DNA from: Alphaproteobacteria bacterium
Lineage (GTDB): Bacteria; Pseudomonadota; Alphaproteobacteria; Sphingomonadales; Sphingomonadaceae
Reading direction: 5' to 3'
Length of the DNA: 64,000 nucleotides
NCBI GenBank assembly: GCA_030424845.1
Contig: JAUHWC010000002.1
Coordinates: 473,270 to 537,269 of the forward strand
The notes under the pieces were generated by a model. The model saw nothing but the letters and a program-made list of their open reading frames with translations, was not told the origin of the DNA and searched no databases. Positions 17,002 through 25,330 of this stretch are shown in pieces (positions within the stretch are counted from its first letter, which is position 1; the number at the start of each line of letters is the position of its first letter). The position numbers were made by a program, and so were the translations under genes.

Positions 17002-18582
17002 TCAGGCTTCGGGAGCCCAGAGCCAGTCGAGCCGATCGTCGGGCATTACGTCCGGCGTGAACGGATGCCAGTTCGCGGCATCATCGACATCGCCTTCGCC
17101 ATTATACCGCGCCACGGTGGGATAGGCGTAGAGCGGGCGCGTGCGGCGCACCGTTTCGCCATCGTCTCCCAGCTGCGTAGCAATCACGCCCTGCGGCGCT
17201 TCGCCAGCTTCGACCCAGGCGATTATCTCGGGCAGGAATTCGAAGGTGTTCGGCGCATCGCCGCCGCGGCAGTGATGCATGCCCGAGAGCATGAAGATGC
17301 GGAACCAATCCTGGGTTGCAGGAATGCCTCCGCTCGCTGCCGCAACCTGACCGTAATAGTCGAGCATGCCTTCGGGCGGAACGCCGGGATCGGCCCAGCC
17401 GTGATAGGCGATCAGCTTGCCGCCTGCCGCGTGGAATTCGGACAGATCGGGGGCAGTGCCCGGTACAACGGGATCGTAGAGTGCGGCCTGCGCGCGGATA
17501 AGCTCGGGATCGGTATCCCAATCGAAATCGCGATAGTAGAAGTCCGGGCGTGGTGCATCGAAGGCAAGGTATTTGAGGAAGCCTGCCGCGATCGAACGGC
17601 GGTTATATCCGTCCCAGGCCAGCTCGCTGCCATAGGGCGATGCACCCGGCGCCAGAGCCACCCCGTCGCTATTGTGGGGGCCGCGATAGAGCGCGATTGC
17701 CGTGGCCACCTGTGCTGCGGTCAGGCAGTCGGCATTGTCTTCCCCGGCAGCGCAGGCAATCGTCTGCGGATCGAAGCTGCAGCGGCGCGGATCCTCGATG
17801 ATGCCGTCCACCAGCGTATCGAGACCATCGCATTCGGCCAGCACCGCCTGATTGAGCAGGACCAGCTTTTCATCGGAGAAGACCGGTTGGTCATTGTCGT
17901 CGAGCAGGTGGTTGGCATCCCAATTGTTGGCGATAGCACCCAGGCGGCCGGGAAAGGCCGGATCGCCAGCGATGATGCCATCGAAATCTTCCGGGTGATG
18001 CTGCGCTTCGTAGAGCGCTTCGCGGCCACCGGTCGAGCAGCCACGGAAATAGCTATAGGCCGGATCGACGCCGTAATAGGCGGCAATGATCGCCTTGGAG
18101 GCGACGGCGGTTACATGGGTCGAACGACCTCCGTAATCCTCGCGCAATTCCTCGACACCGCCCCACAGCGCGTCGCGCCAGAAATGGCCGACATGACCCA
18201 TATTGTTGGCCGCGACGGCAAAGCCCTGTTGCTGGGCATCCATGCAGCGTTCGATCTGGATCATGCCGCACAGGCCGCCGCAGCCGGTCTGGAAGAAGCG
18301 GCCGTTCCACGTCGTCGTGGGCAGATTCAGCTGGAAGCCGACCTGCGGCGCGACATAGCCGGAAACAGCGCAATGTTCTTCCAGTCCGTCACCGGCGGCG
18401 ACCAGCTCTGCCGAGGTAATCGAAGTCGGGGCACCGGGAATGTCGATAAAGCTCATCTCCGCCAGGGCGGAACATTCGATTGCCGCCGAGAGGTTTGCGG
18501 CGACGGCGGCGTCTTGCGCCCGCGCCGACTGAGAAGGTGCAAGGGCGGCCATGACAAGCGACGCGAAAAGGAAAAAGCGCAT
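17002..18582 (-). CDS. Tannase / feruloyl esterase family secreted hydrolase
   Basis: 526 aa with a signal peptide (MRFFLFASLVMAALAPSQSARA-QD). The catalytic serine is S183 in RGCSTGGREA, next to C182; the Asp is in AYHGWADPGVPP; the His is in MLSGMHHCRGGD, again next to a Cys. This gives the CS-D-HC pattern in which a disulfide joins the catalytic Ser and His neighbours. The family hydrolyses aromatic esters such as gallates, ferulates or MHET-like esters, here in the periplasm. It lies between a TonB receptor and the BBE oxidase, suggesting an esterified aromatic is taken up and cut before ring attack. Confidence 0.92.
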   Translation of the reverse strand: MRFFLFASLVMAALAPSQSARAQDAAVAANLSAAIECSALAEMSFIDIPGAPTSITSAELVAAGDGLEEHCAVSGYVAPQVGFQLNLPTTTWNGRFFQTGCGGLCGMIQIERCMDAQQQGFAVAANNMGHVGHFWRDALWGGVEELREDYGGRSTHVTAVASKAIIAAYYGVDPAYSYFRGCSTGGREALYEAQHHPEDFDGIIAGDPAFPGRLGAIANNWDANHLLDDNDQPVFSDEKLVLLNQAVLAECDGLDTLVDGIIEDPRRCSFDPQTIACAAGEDNADCLTAAQVATAIALYRGPHNSDGVALAPGASPYGSELAWDGYNRRSIAAGFLKYLAFDAPRPDFYYRDFDWDTDPELIRAQAALYDPVVPGTAPDLSEFHAAGGKLIAYHGWADPGVPPEGMLDYYGQVAAASGGIPATQDWFRIFMLSGMHHCRGGDAPNTFEFLPEIIAWVEAGEAPQGVIATQLGDDGETVRRTRPLYAYPTVARYNGEGDVDDAANWHPFTPDVMPDDRLDWLWAPEA

Positions 18583-18619
18583 GGAACAGGCTTCCTTTGA
18601 GAATGTGCCGAAACATGAA

Positions 18620-18654
18620 AAGGGCCGCTGCAGGTTTGTCCCGCAGCGGCCCTT
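18620..18654 (-). terminator. Intrinsic terminator behind the second TonB receptor gene
   Basis: A perfect 12-bp stem (18620-18631 with 18643-18654, AAGGGCCGCTGC and its complement) with an 11-nt loop, followed on the minus strand by TTTTCATG. It lies 7 bases after the receptor stop and before the esterase gene, so it separates the two. Confidence 0.75.
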
Positions 18655-18660
18655 CAGGAC

Positions 18661-21024
18661 TTAGAAGTGGGCCGAAACCTTGGCGCCTATTGTGCGCGGG
18701 TTGGCCGAATAGACCCTGATCCCGTCAGGCGAGGCATCGAAGCCGTAAACGGCAACTTCATTGGTCAGGTTGCGCACAAACAGGCTCACATCGATATTGT
18801 CGATGATGAAGCCGAGCTGGGCGCCCAGCAGCGTCGAAGCATCCAACGTCTGATTGAACGCGTTCTGATCGTTGAAGCTGTACGTGCTGCTGCTGCGATG
18901 GCTGATATCGCCCTGCACATACATGTCGACGCTATTGCTGACGGGCGTGTCGTAGCGGACCTGCGCCGCCGCAGTCCAACGCGGAACGCGCGGGATTCGA
19001 TCGCCATCAAAGCCGATCGTGCCGGCATCGATGATCTGCTGGTCGAGATCCTCGGTTAGCTTGGCATCGGTGTAAGTCAGGCCGCCGCCGAAGCTCAGGC
19101 CCATTCCGGTATTGTAGGTGATCTGCAGCTCGGCACCCTGGATACGGGTATCACCGGCATTGATGATATATTCGAATGCACCACTCGGATCCGTTGCTGC
19201 GAGCGGCTGGTTGGACCAGTCCATCTGATAGATCGAAGTGTCGATATAGATACGACGGTCGGCCAGATAGGCCTTCATGCCTAGCTCGTAACTCCAGATC
19301 TTGTCCGAGTCATAGGCATCGGGAATGGTGATGTTGGTCTGGTTGGCAAAGGCGGCTGCATTATTTACGCCGCCAACACGGAAGCCGGACGCTGCACGCG
19401 CAAAGAAGCTGAGATCGGGCGTAGCTTCGTAAAGCAGCGAGAAATTATAGCTCGGGCTGCTTTCCGAAGCGGTTTCGTCCATCGTCACATAGGGCGTGGT
19501 GATCAGGCCATTCGCTGCCCAGCTGGGCACGGGAACCGGCACAGCAAAGTCGGGCGGGCCGGCAATATCCTGGATAGTAGTCTGCAGATCGCTGACGGTG
19601 GCATCGAAATAGCGGATACCGGCCGTAGCGGTCAGACGTTCGGTGAGCTCGACATCGACCTGGCCGTAAAGCGCCCACTGCTCGATGTCGCGCAACGTGT
19701 TGACGGCATAGATGAGGTCTGCGGCCGGGACACCCGGAGCGGAGAAGCCCGACGGGCGCAGTCCCTTGGCTTCACAATCGGCAACCGAGTTGCAGTCGAT
19801 CGTTCCGGTCACGTCATTCGCGCGGACGGCGATGAGAGTGAAGTCGGTATCGTCTGCCTGATAATAGCCGCCGACCACAAACTGGACAGGTCCTTCCAGG
19901 GTCGAGGTAAAGCGCAGCTCCGCCGTATAGGCTTCGTAATCCTGAGAACTCTGCAACAGGGTTTTGAACGGCATCAGGTTGAAGGCCGCCGAAAGACCAA
20001 GTCCGGTCGGCGTGCTGTCTTCGCCATCAACCAGCTTGTGGTTGGCATAAGACCCGATTGCCGTGATCGTACCGACGTTGGTGTCGTATTCGACGGTAGC
20101 GCTCACGAGATCGAAATTATCGCCATAGCTTTCAACAGTCGGTGAAGTGGAAATGTAGGGCCCGGCTCCCTGGCTCCAGCTTTCGCTACCCGCTACGTCG
20201 ACTTCCTGGTGGGTAGCGCTCAGCAGAATCGAGAATTCGGGTACCGGCTCGAACAGGGCAGACACACGTACACCCCAGACATCTCGCTCGTTGACGTCTT
20301 CATTGACCGTGGTGGTCAGGCCATCCAGCGTGGTGATGGCATGATCGATAAAGGCACCGCCGGTTTCACCCCAGGCCACGGTACGGATGGCGAACTGCTC
20401 GCCCAGAGGCAGGTTAAAATAAACATCGCCTTCCAGGATTTCATCGCCTTCGTCGATGAAACCAACGGAAGCGCTGCCTCCACCTTCGACCAAGTCGAGG
20501 TCGGGTTTGTTGGTAATGATACGCAACGTGCCGGCCATGGAGCCGGAGCCGAACAGTGTGCCCTGCGGTCCCTTGAGCACCTCGATACGGTTTATGTCGT
20601 GCAGGCGGACACCCGGGCGGCCGTCGCCGGCACCCTCATAGGCGCTGCTGCCAGTCAGCGGAATTTCGTCGAGGTAAAGACCGGTGGTCGAACCGATATC
20701 CGAGAGGATACCGCGAATGACGAACTGGTTGCTGGCCACACCCTGGTTGTTGACCACGAGCGAAGGCTCGATCTTGGTCAGGTCCTGCAGCGACTGAATG
20801 GAATTGCGCTCCAAAGCTTCGCCGGATGTGACCGAGACGGAGAGCGGCGTATCCTGGAGGTCTGTGTCGCGCCGGCTGGCCGACACGACGATCACATCCG
20901 AGGAGTCAGCGGTTGATTCAGCTTCGACCTCTTGCGCAGCCACGGGCGTGGCAATGGAGACGGCCGTCAGACTGATGCCGAGGAGGCATGTAGTCCTGAT
21001 GTTCTTGCCATGGAAAAACCGCAT
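18661..21024 (-). CDS. TonB-dependent outer membrane receptor (paralogue)
   Basis: 787 aa with a signal peptide (MRFFHGKNIRTTCLLGISL to PVAAQE). The plug has VVSASRRDTDLQDTPLSVSV and INRIEVLKGPQGTLFGSGSMAGTLRIITNKPDLD, and the barrel ends in GAKVSAHF. It aligns over its whole length with the receptor at 10393-12789; for example both carry IQDIAGPPDFAVPVPVPSWA. They are duplicated relatives probably taking related ligands. It is divergent from the small HTH-SDR operon, with two operator-like sites between. Confidence 0.95.
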   Translation of the reverse strand: MRFFHGKNIRTTCLLGISLTAVSIATPVAAQEVEAESTADSSDVIVVSASRRDTDLQDTPLSVSVTSGEALERNSIQSLQDLTKIEPSLVVNNQGVASNQFVIRGILSDIGSTTGLYLDEIPLTGSSAYEGAGDGRPGVRLHDINRIEVLKGPQGTLFGSGSMAGTLRIITNKPDLDLVEGGGSASVGFIDEGDEILEGDVYFNLPLGEQFAIRTVAWGETGGAFIDHAITTLDGLTTTVNEDVNERDVWGVRVSALFEPVPEFSILLSATHQEVDVAGSESWSQGAGPYISTSPTVESYGDNFDLVSATVEYDTNVGTITAIGSYANHKLVDGEDSTPTGLGLSAAFNLMPFKTLLQSSQDYEAYTAELRFTSTLEGPVQFVVGGYYQADDTDFTLIAVRANDVTGTIDCNSVADCEAKGLRPSGFSAPGVPAADLIYAVNTLRDIEQWALYGQVDVELTERLTATAGIRYFDATVSDLQTTIQDIAGPPDFAVPVPVPSWAANGLITTPYVTMDETASESSPSYNFSLLYEATPDLSFFARAASGFRVGGVNNAAAFANQTNITIPDAYDSDKIWSYELGMKAYLADRRIYIDTSIYQMDWSNQPLAATDPSGAFEYIINAGDTRIQGAELQITYNTGMGLSFGGGLTYTDAKLTEDLDQQIIDAGTIGFDGDRIPRVPRWTAAAQVRYDTPVSNSVDMYVQGDISHRSSSTYSFNDQNAFNQTLDASTLLGAQLGFIIDNIDVSLFVRNLTNEVAVYGFDASPDGIRVYSANPRTIGAKVSAHF

Positions 21025-21212
21025 ACGTCTTGATCCCTCAAATATGGTTCACGCTCTCCCTTGGCGAGCACCAGGATCATTCATATCGCGATGGAACAGG
21101 AACCGTTCCCGACCGGAACTGGCCGGGGTGGTTGACCCCGCAATCTGATCCTAGGCGACTTTGCCGCTCCGTTGATCAAGATTTGCCAAAGCCGGTCCGT
21201 TGTCAATATATT

Positions 21213-21223
21213 TCGTCGGACAA
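21213..21223. promoter_or_regulatory. Operator-like site TCGTC-G-GACAA
   Basis: A 10/11 match, about 190 bases upstream of the second TonB receptor start. A half site TTGTCAATA lies just before it at 21200. Confidence 0.5.
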
Positions 21224-21369
21224 TATTGTAGTGTGCGATTCATGTCACGGTGAGGGCTTAGCGATCTGTAAAATAACATTTTCTGCGACACGTCCGGGGA
21301 ACGCGCCGACCACTTATCCGCAGGCCAATTCCCTGCTTGACACCTGATGCCGCAACCTTAATGTCATTT

Positions 21370-21380
21370 TTGTCCGACAA
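21370..21380. promoter_or_regulatory. Operator-like palindrome TTGTC-C-GACAA over the 5' leader
   Basis: A perfect match placed between the candidate -10 box and the ribosome-binding site (GAAGGG at 21385) of the HTH protein gene. Its right half continues as GACAATCTTGAAG, shared with the site at 44825. Binding here would block transcription start. Confidence 0.7.
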
Positions 21381-21396
21381 TCTTGAAGGGTTCGCA

Positions 21397-21672
21397 GTGA
21401 ACGACAACAGGCAAGAAGATTTGGCCCGCCAGTCTCTCGGAAGGGCGCTGGAAGATAGCGAACTAGCTCTGGCTGAAGCGCTCAGCGATATCTTTGGCAC
21501 GGGTCAGCATGACCTCGCCAAAGTGGCCGAGGCGCTGCAGGAACGCGGCGTGGCTCGCCCGTCGGGCGAAAGCGGCGTATGGTCGCTGTCCGTGCTCGAA
21601 GAGGAGCTCGCCGCCATCAACGCTTCACTGGACGCGGCCCACGAGCAGGGTGGCATTACGCGCCTCGCCTGA
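21397..21672 (+). CDS. Small helix-turn-helix-like protein of Rieske/aromatic clusters
   Basis: 91 aa from a GTG with GAAGGG six bases before. An ATG 36 bases upstream lies inside the operator and lacks a ribosome-binding site, so I reject it. The protein is helical: an N-terminal amphipathic helix, then LAKVAEALQERGVARPSGESGVWSLSVLEEELAAINASL, which resembles the recombinase-type HTH found in small proteins beside aromatic dioxygenase genes. It is too short to be a complete recombinase. It is followed by an SDR 14 bases on. Function unknown; a regulatory or chaperone-like role is a guess. Confidence 0.7.
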   Translation: MNDNRQEDLARQSLGRALEDSELALAEALSDIFGTGQHDLAKVAEALQERGVARPSGESGVWSLSVLEEELAAINASLDAAHEQGGITRLA

Positions 21673-21686
21673 AGGGAGTGCCCTGC

Positions 21687-22442
21687 ATGGTCGACCTGAC
21701 CGGTCGCAAGATCGTTGTTACCGGCGCCGCACGCGGCGTCGGCCTCGCCATCACCCAACGCTGTGTCGAGGCGGGTGCCGAAATCATCATTGCCGATATT
21801 CTCGAAGATGAGGGCGCTAAGGCCGCCGCCGAACTCACCACGAAGGGCAATGGCTCATGCCGCTTCGTCCCGGTAGACCTTGGCGACCCCCAATCAATCG
21901 AGGCCATGGCTGGCGATATCGCCGCCAATGAAGGCACGATTCACGGGCTGGTGAACAATGCTGCCATCGCCACAAATGTCGGCGGCAGGCCATTCGAGGA
22001 AATCGATATCGACTTGTGGGACAAGGTCATGCAGGTCAATATTCGCGGTACCTGGCTGGTCAGCCGTTCACTGTCTCCGCTGCTCGAGGATGGCTCGGGT
22101 CGCGTGGTCAACATGGCCTCTGACACTGCCTTGTGGGGGCCGACCAACCTGCTCGCATATGTCGCCAGCAAGGGCGCCGTGATCTCGATGACCCGCTCGA
22201 TGGCGCGCGAGCTCGGCCCGCGCAAGATCGGCGTGGTAGCGCTGGCGCCGGGCATCATGAAGAACGAAGCGACCGATTACGTTCCGGCACAAAGGCACAC
22301 TGAGTACGAAACACGCCGGGCCGTGCAGGGTCCGCAATATCCCGAGGATATTGTCGATGTGGTGGCCTTTGCCCTCACCCAGGGAGCCCTGCCCCTGACC
22401 GGTCAGGTAATTCCGACCGATGCAGGGTTCTGGTTCAAGTAA
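21687..22442 (+). CDS. Short-chain dehydrogenase/reductase
   Basis: 251 aa from MVDLTGRKIVVTG, with GAAGGGAG before the ATG. NAD-binding motif TGAARGVG at residues 12-19, NNAAIATNVGG structural motif, catalytic Ser in NMASDTALWG, and YVASKGA with the Tyr and Lys. The acidic residue after the second strand (ADI) suggests NAD(H). Typical role: oxidation of a cis-dihydrodiol or alcohol intermediate. It is convergent with the polysaccharide-deacetylase-like gene, 12 bases between stops. Confidence 0.92.
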   Translation: MVDLTGRKIVVTGAARGVGLAITQRCVEAGAEIIIADILEDEGAKAAAELTTKGNGSCRFVPVDLGDPQSIEAMAGDIAANEGTIHGLVNNAAIATNVGGRPFEEIDIDLWDKVMQVNIRGTWLVSRSLSPLLEDGSGRVVNMASDTALWGPTNLLAYVASKGAVISMTRSMARELGPRKIGVVALAPGIMKNEATDYVPAQRHTEYETRRAVQGPQYPEDIVDVVAFALTQGALPLTGQVIPTDAGFWFK

Positions 22443-22454
22443 CCCTAGGCTGGC

Positions 22455-23315
22455 TCAGCTGCGAAACCAGTCGGTGATTTCGCTGCCCGTTGCCATCCAT
22501 ACATCGTCATGCCCGGTGATATGCCCCAGCGCGCGATCAAGCGCCCGAGCGCGGAACGGGTGGCCGATCAGGAAGGGATGGACTGCGATCGACATGATGC
22601 GCGGGCTCTTGTCGCCTTCCTCGTAAAGCTGGTCGAACTGGTCGATCAGGATCCGGGTGAAATCATCCGCCGTGCCGCCATGCTGCAGGAAGATCGGAAT
22701 ATCGCCAATCTCGAGCGTGTACGGCAGTGCGAGAATGTCACCGGCCTTGGTCGTGATCTCGTAAGGCAGCTCGTCATTCGACCAGTCGCAGACATAGTCG
22801 ATGCCAGCTTCGGCGAGGATATCGAGCGTGTTGTCCGTCTCGGTCAAGGCCGGCCCAAGCCAGCCGCGCGGGCGCGTGCCAGTGCTCTTCTCGATCGTAT
22901 CGATCACGTGACCGACCAGCGGCTTCTCGTCGTCCGGACCCATGCCGGTAAACAGCATGGAATTGTTCGGCCCATGCGCCATCCATTCCCAGCCAGCCTT
23001 GCTGCCGGCCTCGACGATTTGCGGATATTGTTCGCACACATCCGAATTGAGCGCCGCAGTGACCGAGACACCATGCTTGGCCAGTACATCCATCAGGCGC
23101 CAAACACCCACGCGGGCACCGTAGTCTCGCCAGGAATAATTGAGTACGTCGGGCGAGAGGCTCGCCGTCATCGGGGTCATCGCCATGCCTGGCTGCTTCC
23201 ACTGGAAATGCTCGATATTGGGCGAGATCCACAGCCCGACCCGGGCATTGCCGGGAAGCGGTTTTGCCGGTCGGTCGACAATCGGCGAATAAACGAAACG
23301 GCCATGATCCATCAT
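22455..23315 (-). CDS. Polysaccharide deacetylase family protein (PuuE/allantoinase-like)
   Basis: 286 aa, NodB-homology fold. Contains NIEHFQW near the N-terminus, ARVGVWRLMDVLAKHGVSVTAALNSDVCEQYP, the metal-site region WEWMAHGPNNS, GWLGPALTETDNTLDILAEAGIDYVCDW and a C-terminal SIAVHPFLIGHPFRARAL. This subgroup includes PuuE allantoinase-like and related amidohydrolytic enzymes cleaving C-N bonds rather than chitin-like polymers. No signal peptide is present, so it acts in the cytoplasm. It is the last gene of a five-gene operon with an MFS carrier, Rieske alpha/beta and ferredoxin, and could open an amide or cyclic ureide intermediate. Confidence 0.85.
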   Translation of the reverse strand: MMDHGRFVYSPIVDRPAKPLPGNARVGLWISPNIEHFQWKQPGMAMTPMTASLSPDVLNYSWRDYGARVGVWRLMDVLAKHGVSVTAALNSDVCEQYPQIVEAGSKAGWEWMAHGPNNSMLFTGMGPDDEKPLVGHVIDTIEKSTGTRPRGWLGPALTETDNTLDILAEAGIDYVCDWSNDELPYEITTKAGDILALPYTLEIGDIPIFLQHGGTADDFTRILIDQFDQLYEEGDKSPRIMSIAVHPFLIGHPFRARALDRALGHITGHDDVWMATGSEITDWFRS

Positions 23316-23340
23316 GCGAACGATCCTCTTTCCTTGCGTC

Positions 23341-23580
23341 TCAGTCTTTCTTCTTTTTCACCGGCGGGAAGATCTGCCCGTCGGCATCGCCGATCGTGAT
23401 CACGCGATAGGGACAGCTCTTCGCCGCGCGGACGAGCATCTTGTCGTCCTCGGTGGCGTCCGGGTCTCCCAAGACGACCTTGTTCTCCTCGTCGAGCGAA
23501 AATGTGTCCGGTGCCCAGTGCGCGCATTTGCCATAGCCCTGGCATTTCTCGCGCTCGACGGTGATCGTGTATTTGCTCAT
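23341..23580 (-). CDS. [3Fe-4S]-type ferredoxin
   Basis: 79 aa. Cluster ligands C13, C19 and C56 (CQGYGKC and SCPYRV). The place of the fourth cysteine is occupied by Tyr/Gly, the pattern of single-cluster [3Fe-4S] ferredoxins that usually feed cytochrome P450s. Its position right after the beta subunit gene suggests it donates electrons to the 24049-25326 oxygenase. The C-terminus is lysine-rich (PPVKKKKD). Confidence 0.9.
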   Translation of the reverse strand: MSKYTITVEREKCQGYGKCAHWAPDTFSLDEENKVVLGDPDATEDDKMLVRAAKSCPYRVITIGDADGQIFPPVKKKKD

Positions 23581-23590
23581 CGTACTTTCC

Positions 23591-24052
23591 TCAGATCAGG
23601 ACCTGCAGCAGCGGCATTTCGCGGCGGCTGTTGATCAGCAGTACCTTCTTGCCAGCGATCCGGAACGTATCGCCTTCACGGCGCAGTTCGTGGAAGCTGC
23701 GGCCCATCCAGAATTGCTGATCGGCACTGCGGGCAATGCCGAGCATGAAGTTCGATTCCACCGAAACTTCATCGCCTTCGTCGCGTGTGACAGTGATGTT
23801 GGACACCAGCCGCCGCATCGCACCGCGCGTCTCCTCGACGGCCAGAACCGAGCCACTCTTGAGCCTGTCGACGCGCTGTTCGAGGCGGATGTAATCGTCA
23901 TTGATGATCGAGACACGGCGGCTCAACCAATCCTGATCGGGGTCTGCGGGCACCCAATAGGTCGATCCTTCGAGCCACAGTGCGAACCATTCATCATAGC
24001 GCGCTTCATCCATCAGTTGCGCTTCGTGATAGAGGAAGTGTTCGGGGGTCAC
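23591..24052 (-). CDS. Aromatic-ring-hydroxylating dioxygenase beta subunit
   Basis: 153 aa of the SnoaL/NTF2-like beta-subunit fold: FLYHEAQLMDEARYDEWFALW at the N-terminus, YWVPADP, IINDDYIRLEQRVDRL, RRLVSNI, and GRSFHELRREGDTFRIAGKKVLLIN. Beta subunits have a structural role in alpha3-beta3 hexamers. The start overlaps the alpha gene stop by four bases (ATGA). Confidence 0.92.
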   Translation of the reverse strand: MTPEHFLYHEAQLMDEARYDEWFALWLEGSTYWVPADPDQDWLSRRVSIINDDYIRLEQRVDRLKSGSVLAVEETRGAMRRLVSNITVTRDEGDEVSVESNFMLGIARSADQQFWMGRSFHELRREGDTFRIAGKKVLLINSRREMPLLQVLI

Positions 24053-25326
24053 TTGGCATCTCCGTTCATCAGCGAGATGTAGTGGCGCCAGAAGCCGCGC
24101 AGGTGCGTCTCGTCCATCGTATGGCCTGACTTGCCGCCATCGGGCATGTCCTTTTCACGATGCTCGCCGCGGCCGATGAACAACCAGTCATCGCCTTCGG
24201 CATGCATGCCCACCTGGTTGCGCTCCATGATCTCGACATCGTCGGGTGAGACGAATCCGGCCGATCCGAACATGAATTCATGGTCCGAAAGACGGTTGTC
24301 GTTGATCTCCTCGGGCACGCCCTTGAGCATGACGGGGTAGTTGGCGCTGACCGTCTCATCCACGCTGATCGGCTGGACGGTGCGAATATGTGTCATGATG
24401 TAGATCATGTTGGGGAAGACGTAGAGCAACGGCGCCATCGTGCCGAGCATCTGCTCCGCCTTTTCCTCGCCGTAGCGGGCCTTCATCTGCTCCACATATT
24501 CCTTGCGCGCAGGCGAAGGTTCCCCCGGACGCTTGGCCAGTGGGGCACCGCGATAGTCTTCCACCATGTGACCACCCGGAAGCGAGCGGATCACGTCCGG
24601 GATTTCTTCCTCGTGCAGCGTGCTGACGTCGAGGCCCGATCGGCGCGCGAACAGCTCGAAGGCGATCTTGTGGATGAAGGGACCGTGATAGTCTCCCTCC
24701 ATCGAGTTCTCGGGCATGTATTTCCAATTGCCTTTGTAGCGCACTTTCTGGCTGCCGGCGTCGAGCGCGATTTCACCCTCGGGCGACAGGTCCATGAACA
24801 GGTCGAGGAACTCGGTCACAGCGCCGAGGTGTTCCGTCAGGCTGATGCCTTCCTCTGCCACGCTGGCGAAGACCAGGCCGCGATAATCGTCCTGGCGGGC
24901 AACCTCGACCAGCGGGAACTGGTCCTTGTCGAGGTCATAGTCATAGCCTTCGTCGAAGGTCGGCTCGAGCAGCTCGCCCGTATTGGAATAGGACCACGCG
25001 TGATAGGGGCACACGAATTTCGACGTATTGCCTTCATTGGCAAGGCAGACGAGGTTCGCGCGGTGGCGGCAGCGATTGTAGAAAACGCGGACCTTGTCGT
25101 CGTCACCGCGGACCATGATGACCGGCTGCAGGCCGATCTGGCGGCGCACGAAATCGCCCGGATTGGGGACCTCGCTCTCATGGCCAATATAGACCCACAC
25201 CTTGTACCAGATCTCTTCCAGTTCGCGCTGGAAGATCTCCGGATCGCGATAGGCGCTGCCATGGACGCGGGACCCGTCGACAAGCTTTGAATAGTCGGGG
25301 GGCGGCGCCTTCAGCTCGGTACTCAT
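24049..25326 (-). CDS. Rieske non-heme iron oxygenase, alpha subunit
   Basis: 425 aa from MSTELKAPPPDYSKL; AAGGAG lies seven bases before. Upstream residues in the open frame belong to the MFS gene. Rieske ligands C86, H88, C106, H109 (NRCRHRAN...CPYHAW). The catalytic domain contains MPENSMEGDYHGPFIHKIAFE, with metal histidines and bridging acid. Paired with a beta subunit and a [3Fe-4S] ferredoxin, it is a complete terminal oxygenase of the alpha3-beta3 class. It starts about 5 bases after the MFS gene, so it is translationally close to transport of its presumed substrate. Confidence 0.93.
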   Translation of the reverse strand: MSTELKAPPPDYSKLVDGSRVHGSAYRDPEIFQRELEEIWYKVWVYIGHESEVPNPGDFVRRQIGLQPVIMVRGDDDKVRVFYNRCRHRANLVCLANEGNTSKFVCPYHAWSYSNTGELLEPTFDEGYDYDLDKDQFPLVEVARQDDYRGLVFASVAEEGISLTEHLGAVTEFLDLFMDLSPEGEIALDAGSQKVRYKGNWKYMPENSMEGDYHGPFIHKIAFELFARRSGLDVSTLHEEEIPDVIRSLPGGHMVEDYRGAPLAKRPGEPSPARKEYVEQMKARYGEEKAEQMLGTMAPLLYVFPNMIYIMTHIRTVQPISVDETVSANYPVMLKGVPEEINDNRLSDHEFMFGSAGFVSPDDVEIMERNQVGMHAEGDDWLFIGRGEHREKDMPDGGKSGHTMDETHLRGFWRHYISLMNGDAK

Positions 25327-25330
25327 CATT

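Larger units (their letters stand above)
21025..21396. promoter_or_regulatory. Divergent promoter region, TonB receptor / HTH-SDR operon
   Basis: A 372-base gene-free region. It holds a candidate promoter TTGACA (21337-21342), 16 bases, TAATGT for the rightward operon, and two operator-like sites listed separately. No other gene is visible. Confidence 0.55.

Noticed and set aside
17065..18600. A 511-codon open frame on the plus strand opposite the tannase-like gene
   Set aside because: It is an antisense frame in high-GC DNA. Its translation is arginine/alanine-rich without domains, while the minus strand encodes a complete signal peptide and CS-D-HC hydrolase.
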